Shown here piece by piece: positions 1 to 6,113 of a stretch of 12,746 nt of DNA. The notes beneath the pieces are model-generated. The model made no database searches and was not told where the DNA came from. It saw only the letters and a list, made by a program, of their open reading frames with translations. Each line of letters starts with the position of its first letter. The stretch's first letter is position 1. This DNA comes from Chloroflexota bacterium. GTDB lineage: Bacteria > Chloroflexota > Dehalococcoidia > SM23-28-2 > RBG-16-64-32. A program made the position numbers and the translations under genes. The stretch is taken from contig VBEI01000032.1 in the NCBI GenBank assembly GCA_005882715.1, forward strand, positions 1 through 12,746, in the 5' to 3' direction.

Positions 1-637
1 CCACTCCGAGGATCGCGATCGTGATAGGCAAACCCATGGCTACCACCGAACCGAAAGCCAGCAGCAGAATGATGACTGCCGCCCCAATGCCTATCAGTTC
101 GGTACGGCCTGGAGGATTACGCTCAGCACGCTGGACGATGAACCCGCCGGCTTCCACCTGGAACTCCGGGGTCGACAGCTCTTTTCGCAGGTCCAGTAGC
201 GCCTCGGCGCTTGACCGCGGCACCTTTTGCGCTTCCTCTGCATACTGCACGTTGATGCGGGCAATCTTGCCGTCAGGGGACACCGCCGCCGAATTGCCGT
301 ACGGTGAGGAGACAGCCGTGACGTCCGGCAACCTCGAGAGGCGCTGTGCGAGATCCTCAACCTGCGACTTGACGGTCGGATCGTCAATGCCCCGCGACGC
401 CTGGACGACCACGGTCACCGAATCGCCTGCCGTTGCCGGAAAGCGCTCTTCTAGCATATCGAACAGGTTCTGTGACTCGGAGCCCGGTAACGTGAATGCG
501 TCGGCGTACTTGCCTGCCGCCGTCGAATACAGGATGCCGAGAACCACGATGATAAGCAGCGTGCCGCCAAGCACCTGCCAGGCGTGTCGGAACGCGAACC
601 TTGGCCACCGCTCAAAGAGCAACGATCTATCTCTCAT
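1..637 (-). CDS. MMPL/RND-type membrane transporter, N-terminal part (cut by window edge)
   Basis: Reading the minus strand from ATG at 637 gives an uninterrupted frame of 212 codons that leaves the window at base 1. Residues about 20-40 form a first membrane helix, after a short basic N-terminus (MRDRSLLFERWPRF). Residues about 43-178 form a soluble, extracytoplasmic-type domain with the G-x-ES-x-N-LFDMLEERFP pattern of MMPL N-terminal domains. From about residue 180 a second hydrophobic stretch begins (LIGIGAAVIILLLAFGSVVA), as expected for TM2 in an MMPL sterol-sensing-like bundle. An AGGGA-like ribosome site lies about 9 bases upstream. Family members are proton-driven exporters of lipids, siderophores or drugs; the substrate here cannot be told. 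The gene is on the opposite strand from the sulfatase operon, and its C-terminal two thirds are outside the window. The family call is firm; the function is general. Confidence 0.88.
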   Translation of the reverse strand, partial: MRDRSLLFERWPRFAFRHAWQVLGGTLLIIVVLGILYSTAAGKYADAFTLPGSESQNLFDMLEERFPATAGDSVTVVVQASRGIDDPTVKSQVEDLAQRLSRLPDVTAVSSPYGNSAAVSPDGKIARINVQYAEEAQKVPRSSAEALLDLRKELSTPEFQVEAGGFIVQRAERNPPGRTELIGIGAAVIILLLAFGSVVAMGLPITIAILGV

Positions 638-716
638 TGCTTGGTCCCTGGGAGTCCGCGAATGCAGATTAGCAATCCGCTTCTGGGAGCGTAATCGGAA
701 CGTACCGTTACTGTCA

Positions 717-1066
717 TCCACGGTCGTCGCTGAAGCACCGCATATGAACGTCGTCGACGAGTCCAACCACCGGGCGCTCGAGTAGGACACGCCGTTCGGC
801 GGGTATAACACAGCCGCCACGGCCACCCCACGACGACTACGACTTCGACCGAGACCCCTACAGCAACAGCAAGGGCAACTCCAACGCCCACAGCCAGTGC
901 CACCAGCACGCCAAAAGGAGACAGCGATGGCAACGGTGACAAGCACAGTTGCGGCGACGCCCACGCAAACACTAGGCGGCGGAATGCACGACGGCAGGTT
1001 GAAGAAGAGAAACGCCGCACCCTCGCCAAAAGCTCAGCGACGGCATGTCCCCGTAAAGCAAGTTAG
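717..1066 (+). pseudogene. Possible relic of a Thr/Pro-rich surface protein tail
   Basis: In one plus frame, positions 809-1066 encode a Thr/Pro/Ala/Ser-rich stretch (TTTTTSTETPTATA, then TPTPTASATSTP), followed by an Asp/Gly/Asn-rich and then a basic segment ending in TAG. Just upstream, in another frame (about 717-830), the text NVVDESNHRALE, a TAG stop, then DTPFGGYNTAATATP runs up to the Pro/Thr tract. NVVDESN recalls the end of CARDB-type repeats, which often precede such linkers. Joining the pieces needs one stop read-through and one frameshift, and no start codon with a ribosome site was found. I read it as a decayed end of a secreted or surface protein. The alternative is chance composition: the opposite strand is open over part of it as a Val/Ala-rich frame. 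Confidence 0.22.
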
Positions 1067-1648
1067 CGTCTAGGTGTGCAATGAAGGCCACCACACAGAA
1101 GCGATTGGTGTCTACGTGGACATCGTGCCACGGGGCGGGATTACCAACCCCCGCGGTGCACCCCAATCGGCCGAATCACGAATGAGGTAGTTACGCTGGC
1201 GCCAGAGAGCAGACTCTCGTCAACACAAGCCAGACGTTCAACTGCGCCGAGGTCCAAGGCGCTCTCAACCACACAACACACTCATGGACGCGGCCGACGC
1301 GCATGCGAACGATTCCGGGAACTGTCCTTGTCGAGGTGCCGAGCATGACGTGTGTCAATGGCCTGGCGGACGACGACAACGACGCTAGCGGCAACAGGGC
1401 CGAAGTACGTTTAGCCGGTCCATATTCGTTTTGTGAACACGCCGGGCGGCGAAGAGCTAGGGGTTCTGGTCGCCACGTTGTGGGGACTCCTGGCGCTTCT
1501 GCTGAAGCCGTACGGCAGGCAGTCGTCCGAACGTCCCTTCCGGCCCTGCCGCTAGCAAGACTGCCTTCCCGTCACGCCTCGCGGCTTGCCCTGCTGCCAC
1601 GAAATGCAGGACTGATAGCTCGGGCTAGTAGCTATCTCGCGTGTGTCT
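1067..1648. other. Gene-poor stretch with no supported gene
   Basis: There are several open frames on both strands here, but none has a ribosome site together with family-like sequence. Short fragments look protein-like on the plus strand (around 1092-1150, IGVYVDIVPRGGITNP; around 1340-1380, TCVNGLADDDND). They sit in frames that are soon interrupted, consistent with decayed coding sequence continuing from the Pro/Thr-rich relic upstream. I saw no terminator, repeat or RNA gene. The secreted-protein gene on the minus strand ends at 1649, so its transcript runs into this stretch. Confidence 0.4.
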
Positions 1649-2191
1649 TCAGTTGAAGTTCACGACACCGTCGCCGCAGCCAACCCCCGCTATCCAGACG
1701 TTCTGGTCGCCTGGCAGATCAGGACGCTCATCTTGGTCTGACACGAACATCGGTACGTTACCGAACGATTCGTCGATGCCATCGCCGGCTCGGTAGAAAT
1801 CGGCGAGGATCACGATTGTGTCGTTGTCGGTGGTCACAGTATGGGCGCTGTCCGCGGAACCGTTACACTTGAACGTCGTGGAGGCGAGCAGTTGGACCGT
1901 GTCCCACCTCACACCTTCGCCTTCAAGACAGCCGCTGAGAGGGCCTTGGGCGACGTCCGAAGTGCATCGGAACCCGCCGGAGGACTTAACTGTTGTCTCG
2001 TCTCCTACAGTGTTAGAGGCGCTGGCCGGGTCGTAGGATCCACCACCGGTCAGGCGAGCGCTGCCCGTGGGAAACCCACTAAGACTGGCGTTGAAGCCGA
2101 AGGCAGATCGAGCATGGCCTTCTGCATTCGAGAGAGAGGCGCCCAGCGTGAGGGGCACTAAGACCGCGAGCAGCACCAGCAGCGTTCTCAT
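1649..2191 (-). CDS. Small secreted protein of unknown function
   Basis: The protein is 180 residues if started at ATG 2191. That start is chosen because a perfect AAAGGAGG lies seven bases upstream; an in-frame start 22 codons earlier would hide the signal peptide inside the protein. Residues 1-23 are a clear Sec signal peptide (MRTLLVLLAVLVPLTLGASL, with cleavage probably after SNA). The mature part is Gly/Ser/Asp-rich and probably beta-structured. It has four cysteines (76, 88, 109, 172) that could form two disulfides, a WDT motif near 96, an acidic DGIDES segment at 138-142, and a compact ending (GVGCGDGVVNFN). The pattern reminds me of uncharacterised exported proteins in actinobacterial and Chloroflexota genomes, but I cannot name a family. 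It is a stand-alone gene with no catalytic motif, and its function is unknown. Confidence 0.82.
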   Translation of the reverse strand: MRTLLVLLAVLVPLTLGASLSNAEGHARSAFGFNASLSGFPTGSARLTGGGSYDPASASNTVGDETTVKSSGGFRCTSDVAQGPLSGCLEGEGVRWDTVQLLASTTFKCNGSADSAHTVTTDNDTIVILADFYRAGDGIDESFGNVPMFVSDQDERPDLPGDQNVWIAGVGCGDGVVNFN

Positions 2192-2198
2192 TCGACAA

Positions 2199-2206
2199 CC
2201 TCCTTT
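2199..2206 (-). promoter_or_regulatory. Strong Shine-Dalgarno that fixes the secreted-protein start
   Basis: On the minus strand this reads AAAGGAGG, with a seven-base gap to ATG at 2191. It selects that ATG over the longer in-frame start at 2257. Confidence 0.8.
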
Positions 2207-2251
2207 ACCGCCCCGCCTCACGTTTTGGCGATCAGACGGATTAGTAGCATG

Positions 2252-2274
2252 GGTCAATGTGATCTTATGGTCAA
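2252..2274 (-). promoter_or_regulatory. Tandem TTGACC pair upstream of the secreted protein
   Basis: Read on the minus strand, TTGACC occurs twice, 17 bases apart (plus-strand GGTCAA at 2252-2257 and 2269-2274), 61 to 83 bases upstream of the ATG at 2191. The distal copy could be a -35 hexamer, but the matching -10 position (CATGCT) is poor. The spacing would also suit a tandem regulator half-site. This is a tentative regulatory call; no second evidence supports it. Confidence 0.25.
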
Positions 2275-2352
2275 GTTGCGGTATCGCCTTGGTCCGTTGA
2301 GCTTACCTTCATTGGGCTAGGTCACCGCCACTATCGCGCAAAGCTCATGAGA

Positions 2353-2454
2353 AAGGCCGGTCAAGCCGAAGGGGCGGCTTTTGTGACCGGCCTTGCTCCA
2401 GGGGAGGTGCGAATTCGCTCAGCGTCGTTTTGGCGAGACGAAGGCCGGTCAAGC
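2353..2454. repeat. Repeated AAGGCCGGTCA element: two direct copies and one inverted
   Basis: The 14-mer AAGGCCGGTCAAGC occurs exactly at 2353-2366 and again at 2441-2454. An inverted 11-base copy, TGACCGGCCTT, sits at 2384-2394. The first and inverted copies form a perfect 11-bp inverted repeat with a further AGCC/GGCT pairing inside. All three lie upstream of the TTGACA-16-TATACT promoter. For a start near 2508 the copies centre at about -148, -119 and -60. This layout fits activator-binding sites. A hairpin acting in RNA is less likely because no T-run follows on either strand. Confidence 0.6.
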
Positions 2455-2473
2455 ATCGAATCGAAGCCGGCGC

Positions 2474-2501
2474 TTGACAACGCCAGGCGGCGCAATATAC
2501 T
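2474..2501 (+). promoter_or_regulatory. Strong sigma70-type promoter
   Basis: A perfect -35 TTGACA (2474-2479) and a near-consensus -10 TATACT (2496-2501) are separated by 16 bases. This is the best promoter match seen in the window. Transcription would start near 2508 and run rightward through a structured leader toward a short ORF at 2695. No intact gene lies immediately downstream. Confidence 0.65.
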
Positions 2502-2507
2502 TGGCTG

Positions 2508-2640
2508 CGCTTCAGGGGTGTCCTACCTCTAAGTAGGGGATTCCTGCGCGCCTGCGGGACAGCGCCGGGGAGCGATAGGATCGATCCGGTCTCCCTAAAC
2601 GGCGCTCACCCGGCGCCTCATTCATCCGATTTTCTTTCGC
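2508..2640 (+). promoter_or_regulatory. Structured leader with alternative hairpins (attenuator-like)
   Basis: Past the promoter, a small hairpin CCTAC/GTAGG (2522-2537) is followed by a long one. In the long hairpin GCGCCG plus GGGAG (2562-2572) pair with CTCCC (2591-2595) and CGGCGC (2600-2605), and GGATCGATCC lies in the loop. The same GGCGC at 2601-2605 can instead pair with GCGCC at 2613-2617. That shorter hairpin is followed, after about 12 bases, by a T-rich tract (ATTTTCTTT). Two mutually exclusive pairings at one strand segment are what attenuators and riboswitch expression platforms use. I do not recognise a known riboswitch consensus, and the gap before the T-tract is longer than usual for a terminator. 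Confidence 0.35.
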
Positions 2641-2694
2641 CCTCGCCTTCGCTGAAAACATGACAATGGTTATGCCCAGCAGGAGGCTCGAACG

Positions 2695-2777
2695 ATGCGC
2701 TTTCGATACCTTGTGATGGGATGCCGATCGCTACCGTTGTGACGGTGACGGGCTTTACTCTGGGGAGCGTGGTCTAG
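2695..2777 (+). pseudogene. Frameshifted short ORF with signal-peptide-like N-terminus
   Basis: A canonical AGGAGG at 2681-2686 precedes ATG 2695, which starts MRFRYLVMG and stops at 2742 after 15 codons. In a neighbouring frame, starting inside the first, the reading continues MPIATVVTVTGFTLGSVV and stops at TAG 2775-2777. Spliced together these resemble a basic-hydrophobic signal sequence broken by one indel. It lies downstream of the TTGACA/TATACT promoter and its leader. It is probably the stub of a decayed exported protein. The alternative is that the 15-codon ORF is itself a leader peptide. Confidence 0.35.
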
Positions 2778-2800
2778 CGCACCGCCACAATCAGACCACG
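2768..2800. repeat. 8-bp inverted repeat between converging ORFs
   Basis: CGTGGTCT at 2768-2775 and AGACCACG at 2793-2800 are perfect inverted copies 17 bases apart. They span the gap between the end of the rightward short ORF and the stop of the leftward zinc-finger gene. It could be a bidirectional 3'-end structure, but there is no T-run on either side. Confidence 0.35.
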
Positions 2801-3012
2801 ACTGATCCGGCGAGCTGAGCCTGCCTAGAACGCCATTCACCCAGCAGCTGCCATCGCTCTTTCCGATCTGTTACATGCAAGATTTGGTGGAGGCGGACTC
2901 TGAGTTCGCCTTCGGTGGTTACGGACTGGAAAAGACCCTCGCATTCCGGACAAACGTATAACGGCCAGCCACCGAACTTCGGGGCCTTCGAATTTGATGT
3001 TGCGTCGTTCAT
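2791..3012 (-). CDS. Small C2H2-like zinc-binding protein
   Basis: A 73-residue ORF starting at ATG 3012, with GGAGG six bases upstream. In-frame GTG at 3015 is possible but sits too close to the ribosome site. The central motif is C21-P-E-C24, 17 residues, then H42-x3-H46. This is a C-x2-C-x17-H-x3-H arrangement, a C2H2-like finger with a loop longer than the classic x12. A charged helix follows (DRKERWQLLGEWRSRQAQL, 49-67). Size and architecture suggest a small DNA- or protein-binding regulator, but I know of no named family. There is no neighbour in operon. A hairpin abuts the ribosome site (see separate entry), so translation may be controlled. Coding status is supported by the ribosome site and motif; function is inference. 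Confidence 0.6.
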   Translation of the reverse strand: MNDATSNSKAPKFGGWPLYVCPECEGLFQSVTTEGELRVRLHQILHVTDRKERWQLLGEWRSRQAQLAGSVVV

Positions 3013-3023
3013 CACTCACCTCC

Positions 3024-3053
3024 AGGATGGGTTTGCCTCGGACACCCCATCCT
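3024..3053 (-). promoter_or_regulatory. Hairpin abutting the Shine-Dalgarno of the zinc-finger gene
   Basis: AGGATGGG (3024-3031) and CCCATCCT (3046-3053) are perfect 8-base inverted copies with a 14-base loop. In the minus-strand transcript the second arm ends directly at the GGAGG of the zinc-finger gene. Such a stem could mask or present the ribosome site. Confidence 0.4.
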
Positions 3054-3140
3054 TGAATAAAGACGCTCGCGCCCTGCGCTTATTTCATCGAGCGTGCAAT
3101 TCGCGCAAGAATGCTTTCACCGGAGGCCCGCCGTCCCGCG

Positions 3141-3307
3141 ATGGACACCTTCACTGAGCTGCGTCAGCTCGCGGATGATCTCGCTGAGCTGGGCGATACC
3201 ACCACGGGCGCGCATGTTCGTCAGGCAATAATCGCTTGATGGCCTGGAGGTTCGACGCGTGTGAGCGGTTACTGGAGCGAGCGCTGGAGGAGTGGCGTAA
3301 GTACTAG
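3141..3307 (+). pseudogene. Small helical protein split into two overlapping frames
   Basis: ATG 3141 opens MDTFTELRQLADDLAELGDT and ends at TGA 3237-3239 after 32 codons. The stop overlaps an ATG at 3239 in another frame that reads MAWRFDACERLLERALEEWR and stops at 3307. Both halves are amphipathic, Leu/Glu/Arg-rich helices, and joined they look like one small helical protein with a single frameshift near 3236. GGAGG at 3122-3126 is 14 bases from the ATG, rather far; an in-frame ATG at 3111 has no ribosome site. The TGATG overlap could instead be genuine translational coupling of two mini-ORFs. No family recognised. Confidence 0.35.
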
Positions 3308-3704
3308 CACGAGCCGCCCGGTCGCCTACTTCAACACGTGCGCGAGGACGGCCGACCGTCGAAGCTGCGAGGACTACGCCACCACGGCTGAAAGCCGAGC
3401 GCTTCGCCCCGGCATATCGCTACGGATCACCCCGTCCTGGGCATACCTTCGACGAATCGCCCACCAGTCCAGCGTTAAGCACATCGAGAGGGGCGCAGTT
3501 ATCGAGCTGTTCTGCGTGTCCTCCATTGGTTCACAGAGCCCGTCCTCGCCACACCCTGGGCGGGCTTTCTGTTATAGCCCCCTGCATAGAGTCCACTGGA
3601 ATCAGCACTAGCAGCCGAACTACAACGGTCATCTGCTGACTAACGGTATCCGGGATATCTACCAACGTAAGGTAATGGGCATATAACGAGAAAAGGTGGC
3701 ACAC
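3308..3704. other. Stretch without a supported gene
   Basis: Only the hairpin-plus-T-tract at 3537-3575 stands out here. Open frames on both strands lack ribosome sites and family-like sequence. I see no tRNA or known small-RNA fold. Confidence 0.4.
3537..3575 (+). terminator. Rho-independent terminator-like hairpin
   Basis: AGCCCGTCC (3537-3545) pairs with GGGCGGGCT (3558-3566) over nine positions, with one G-U wobble and a 12-base loop. It is followed directly by TTTCTGTTAT. On the plus strand it would close whatever is transcribed from the decayed 3100-3500 region and insulate the sulfatase promoter. No intact plus-strand gene lies just upstream. Confidence 0.5.
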
Positions 3705-3709
3705 GCAAC

Positions 3710-3768
3710 ACCCGATCGACACGTGAGCACGATGGCGACCCGATCGTCTGCGAATCTTGCGCTATAAT
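3710..3768 (+). promoter_or_regulatory. Sulfatase operon promoter with a repeated operator-like site
   Basis: A perfect -10 hexamer TATAAT lies at 3763-3768, giving a start near 3776 and a leader of about 29 bases. The -35 position carries no TTGACA-like sequence. Instead the nine-base ACCCGATCG occurs at 3738-3746, over the -35 position, and again at 3710-3718, 28 bases apart. A good -10 without -35 plus a tandem repeat suggests a promoter governed by a regulator bound at these sites. The repeat is direct observation; the regulatory role is inference. Confidence 0.5.
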
Positions 3769-3804
3769 CACGCCACTTAGATCGGTCTAGCAGGAGGGCG
3801 GGCA

Positions 3805-6102
3805 ATGTCTCGAGAGTTCAAGGGCGTTGTCGGGCGCACGCTAGAGGAATCTACCCCCGCCTGGCCTCAGCCGGTCCGGGCCCGCGAGGGCGCTCCAAAC
3901 GTGCTGTTCATCGTTCTGGACGACGTTGGTTACGGCCAGATCAGCTGCTTCGGCGGCCTCTGCGAGACGCCTAACCTAGACCGGCTGGCGCAAACGGGCC
4001 TTCGCTATCGCAACTTCCACACCACCGCCCTTTGCTCCCCTACCCGCTCGGCACTGCTGACGGGCCGTAACCACCACACCAACGCTATGGCTGGAATCGT
4101 GGAATTCCCGGCCGGGTTTCCTGGTTACACCTGCGAGATACCGTTCGAGAACGGCCTTCTCTCAGAGATCCTCGTACCTCAGGGCTATGCAGCCTATGCC
4201 GTGGGCAAGTGGCACCTTACTCCCCAGATCGAGATGAACATGGCAGCCCCGCGAAACCGCTGGCCCCTCGGCCGCGGCTTCGAGCGCTTCTATGGCTTCC
4301 TTGGCGGTGACACGGACCAGTACAACCCCGAGCTTTGCGCGGACAACCACTATGTCCACCCTCCGCGCACGCCGGAAGAGGGCTACCACCTTACGGAAGA
4401 CCTCGCGGGCAAGGCAATCGAGTTCCTCACGGATCTCCGTAACGTAGAGCCCAGCAAGCCCTTCTTTCTCTACTTCTGTACCGGTGCCGGTCACGCTCCA
4501 CACCACGCGCCGGCCGAGTGGATCGAAAAGTACCGCGGCAAGTTCGACATGGGTTGGGATCGGGCCCGCGACGCGATCTTCCGGCGGCAAAAGGAGATGG
4601 GGATCCTCCCTCCGAACACCAGCCTCACACCGCGGCCCCACTGGATTCAGCAGTGGGAGACGCTCGCCGAGGACGAGAAGAGGCTTTACGCTCGCATGAT
4701 GGAGGTGTACGCGGGCTTCATCTCCCATACGGACCACCACATCGGGCGCTTAATCAACTTCATCGAAGAGCTGGGGGAACTCGATAACACGATTATCATC
4801 GTCATCTCGGACAACGGCGCCAGTGCCGAAGGCGGGCCCCACGGCTCCCTTAATGAGGCCGCCTTCTTCAACCGCCTCCCGGAGTCCATCGGGGAGTGCC
4901 TCTCCCGAATGGATGATCTCGGTACCCCCCGGGCCTACAATCATTACCCCTTCGGCTGGGCCTGGGCCGGCAACACACCCTTCCAGCGCTGGAAGCGAGA
5001 GGTACACGAGGGCGGCGTGGCTGACCCCTGCATCGTCCACTGGCCTGAAGGAATTAAGGCCGCTGGCGAGATCCGCGGCCAGTATGCGCACGTCGTGGAC
5101 ATCGCCCCGACGATGCTTGAGCTCCTCAACATCCGACCGCCGCAGCAGATACATGGAATAACCCAGTCGCCAATGCAGGGCATAAGCTTCAGCCGTTCTA
5201 TTCACGACCCGGAGGCAGATAGCGGTCACGAGATCCAGTACTACGAGATGCTGGGCAACCGCGGCTTATATCACAAGGGCTGGAAAGCGGTCACCTACCA
5301 CGGCACTGAAGGGATGATCTACGACGGCGTCACCGATCCCGCAAGGCCGTTCGACGAGGATGTCTGGGAGCTATACCAAATCGCCGAAGACTTGTCCGAA
5401 AGCCAAGATCTGGCCTCTGAACGGCCTGACAAGCTCCGCGAGTTGCAGGAGCTCTGGTGGATCGAAGCCGCGCGCAACAACGTTCTGCCGCTTCAGGCGA
5501 CGTTCTCCGGCCGAGGCCGCACCCGGCCCAGGCCGGGTGGCCGCCGCCATCACTACATCTACCGCCCCGGCGGCGCCCCCGTCGACTTCTTCGCCGCCGT
5601 TAACGTCAAGAATCGCTCCCACACGATAACGGCGGAGGTCGAGATCCCGCCCGGCGGAGCGGAGGGAGTTCTCGTCGCCGTGGGAAGCCGATTCGGTGGC
5701 TTTGTCCTCTACGCTAAGGATGGGGGCTTGCGGTACGACTACAACCTGCTGTCCCGCGGCCACTACAAGATGCAGTCCACGCAGCCGATTCCGTCAGGGG
5801 ACTGCACCGTTGGGTTCTCTTTTGAAAAGACGGGTCCTCAGCCGTTCGGCGCCGGCGGAATCGGCCGCTTGCACATCAACGATCGCGTCGTTGCCGAGTC
5901 GCACTTCCCCATCACCGTGCCCATCCTCTTCGGCATCGGTGAGGCACTCAGGTGCGGACGGGACGGCGGCGCCAGCGTGTCGGATGACTACGCGGGTCCC
6001 TTCCCGTTCACCGGACGCCTCAAGAAGGTCATCGTCGAAGTCGAGGGCGGAGAGCGCCGGGACCTCGCCCAGGAAGCGGCCATCGGGCTCGCCCGGCAGT
6101 AG
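3805..6102 (+). CDS. atsA: Arylsulfatase, formylglycine-dependent (type I)
   Basis: Type I sulfatases hydrolyse sulfate esters using a formylglycine made from an active-site Cys. The 765-residue protein shows the metal Asp pair D39-D40 (VLDDVGYG), the signature C77-S-P-T-R81 with SALLTGR after it, K135 and H137 (GKWHL), D336-N337 (ISDNGA), and K397. C77 marks the Cys-type that FGE modifies. The N-terminus (FKG, ESTPAWP, GAPNVLFIVLDDVGYG) and the long C-terminal beta-rich extension (about 545-765) match the mycobacterial AtsA (Rv0711) type, about 780 residues, rather than the shorter Pseudomonas enzyme. No signal peptide is visible, so it is probably cytoplasmic. The start has AGGAGG seven bases upstream. 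It is first in an operon whose next gene, 11 bases on, is an FGE, as in M. tuberculosis Rv0711-Rv0712. The substrate is unknown, and the symbol is by family resemblance. Confidence 0.95.
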   Translation: MSREFKGVVGRTLEESTPAWPQPVRAREGAPNVLFIVLDDVGYGQISCFGGLCETPNLDRLAQTGLRYRNFHTTALCSPTRSALLTGRNHHTNAMAGIVEFPAGFPGYTCEIPFENGLLSEILVPQGYAAYAVGKWHLTPQIEMNMAAPRNRWPLGRGFERFYGFLGGDTDQYNPELCADNHYVHPPRTPEEGYHLTEDLAGKAIEFLTDLRNVEPSKPFFLYFCTGAGHAPHHAPAEWIEKYRGKFDMGWDRARDAIFRRQKEMGILPPNTSLTPRPHWIQQWETLAEDEKRLYARMMEVYAGFISHTDHHIGRLINFIEELGELDNTIIIVISDNGASAEGGPHGSLNEAAFFNRLPESIGECLSRMDDLGTPRAYNHYPFGWAWAGNTPFQRWKREVHEGGVADPCIVHWPEGIKAAGEIRGQYAHVVDIAPTMLELLNIRPPQQIHGITQSPMQGISFSRSIHDPEADSGHEIQYYEMLGNRGLYHKGWKAVTYHGTEGMIYDGVTDPARPFDEDVWELYQIAEDLSESQDLASERPDKLRELQELWWIEAARNNVLPLQATFSGRGRTRPRPGGRRHHYIYRPGGAPVDFFAAVNVKNRSHTITAEVEIPPGGAEGVLVAVGSRFGGFVLYAKDGGLRYDYNLLSRGHYKMQSTQPIPSGDCTVGFSFEKTGPQPFGAGGIGRLHINDRVVAESHFPITVPILFGIGEALRCGRDGGASVSDDYAGPFPFTGRLKKVIVEVEGGERRDLAQEAAIGLARQ

Positions 6103-6113
6103 GCTGAGGCGTT

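Noticed and set aside
21..785. Long plus-strand open frame over the transporter
   Set aside because: It lies opposite the MMPL gene, which has clear membrane helices and family pattern. Its own translation is Ser/Arg-rich with no family features.
634..1029. Minus-strand open frame rich in Val/Ala (131 codons)
   Set aside because: It is the reverse of the Thr/Pro-rich plus-strand tract, has no ribosome site, and its Val-Gly-Val-Ala repetition is a composition artefact.
1303..1656. 117-codon plus-strand frame
   Set aside because: No ribosome site, an Arg/Ala-rich second half without structure, and no recognisable domain beyond a short NGLADDDND fragment.
2353..2394. The AAGGCCGGTCA inverted repeat as a terminator or transposon end
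   Set aside because: No T-run on either strand, no transposase nearby, and the third direct copy next to the promoter fits a regulator site better.
2508..2640. Known riboswitch class (c-di-AMP, c-di-GMP, fluoride, guanidine) in the structured leader
   Set aside because: Compared by eye with the consensus cores I remember; the GGGGAGCGAT segment slightly recalls the c-di-AMP class, but the remaining conserved blocks are missing.
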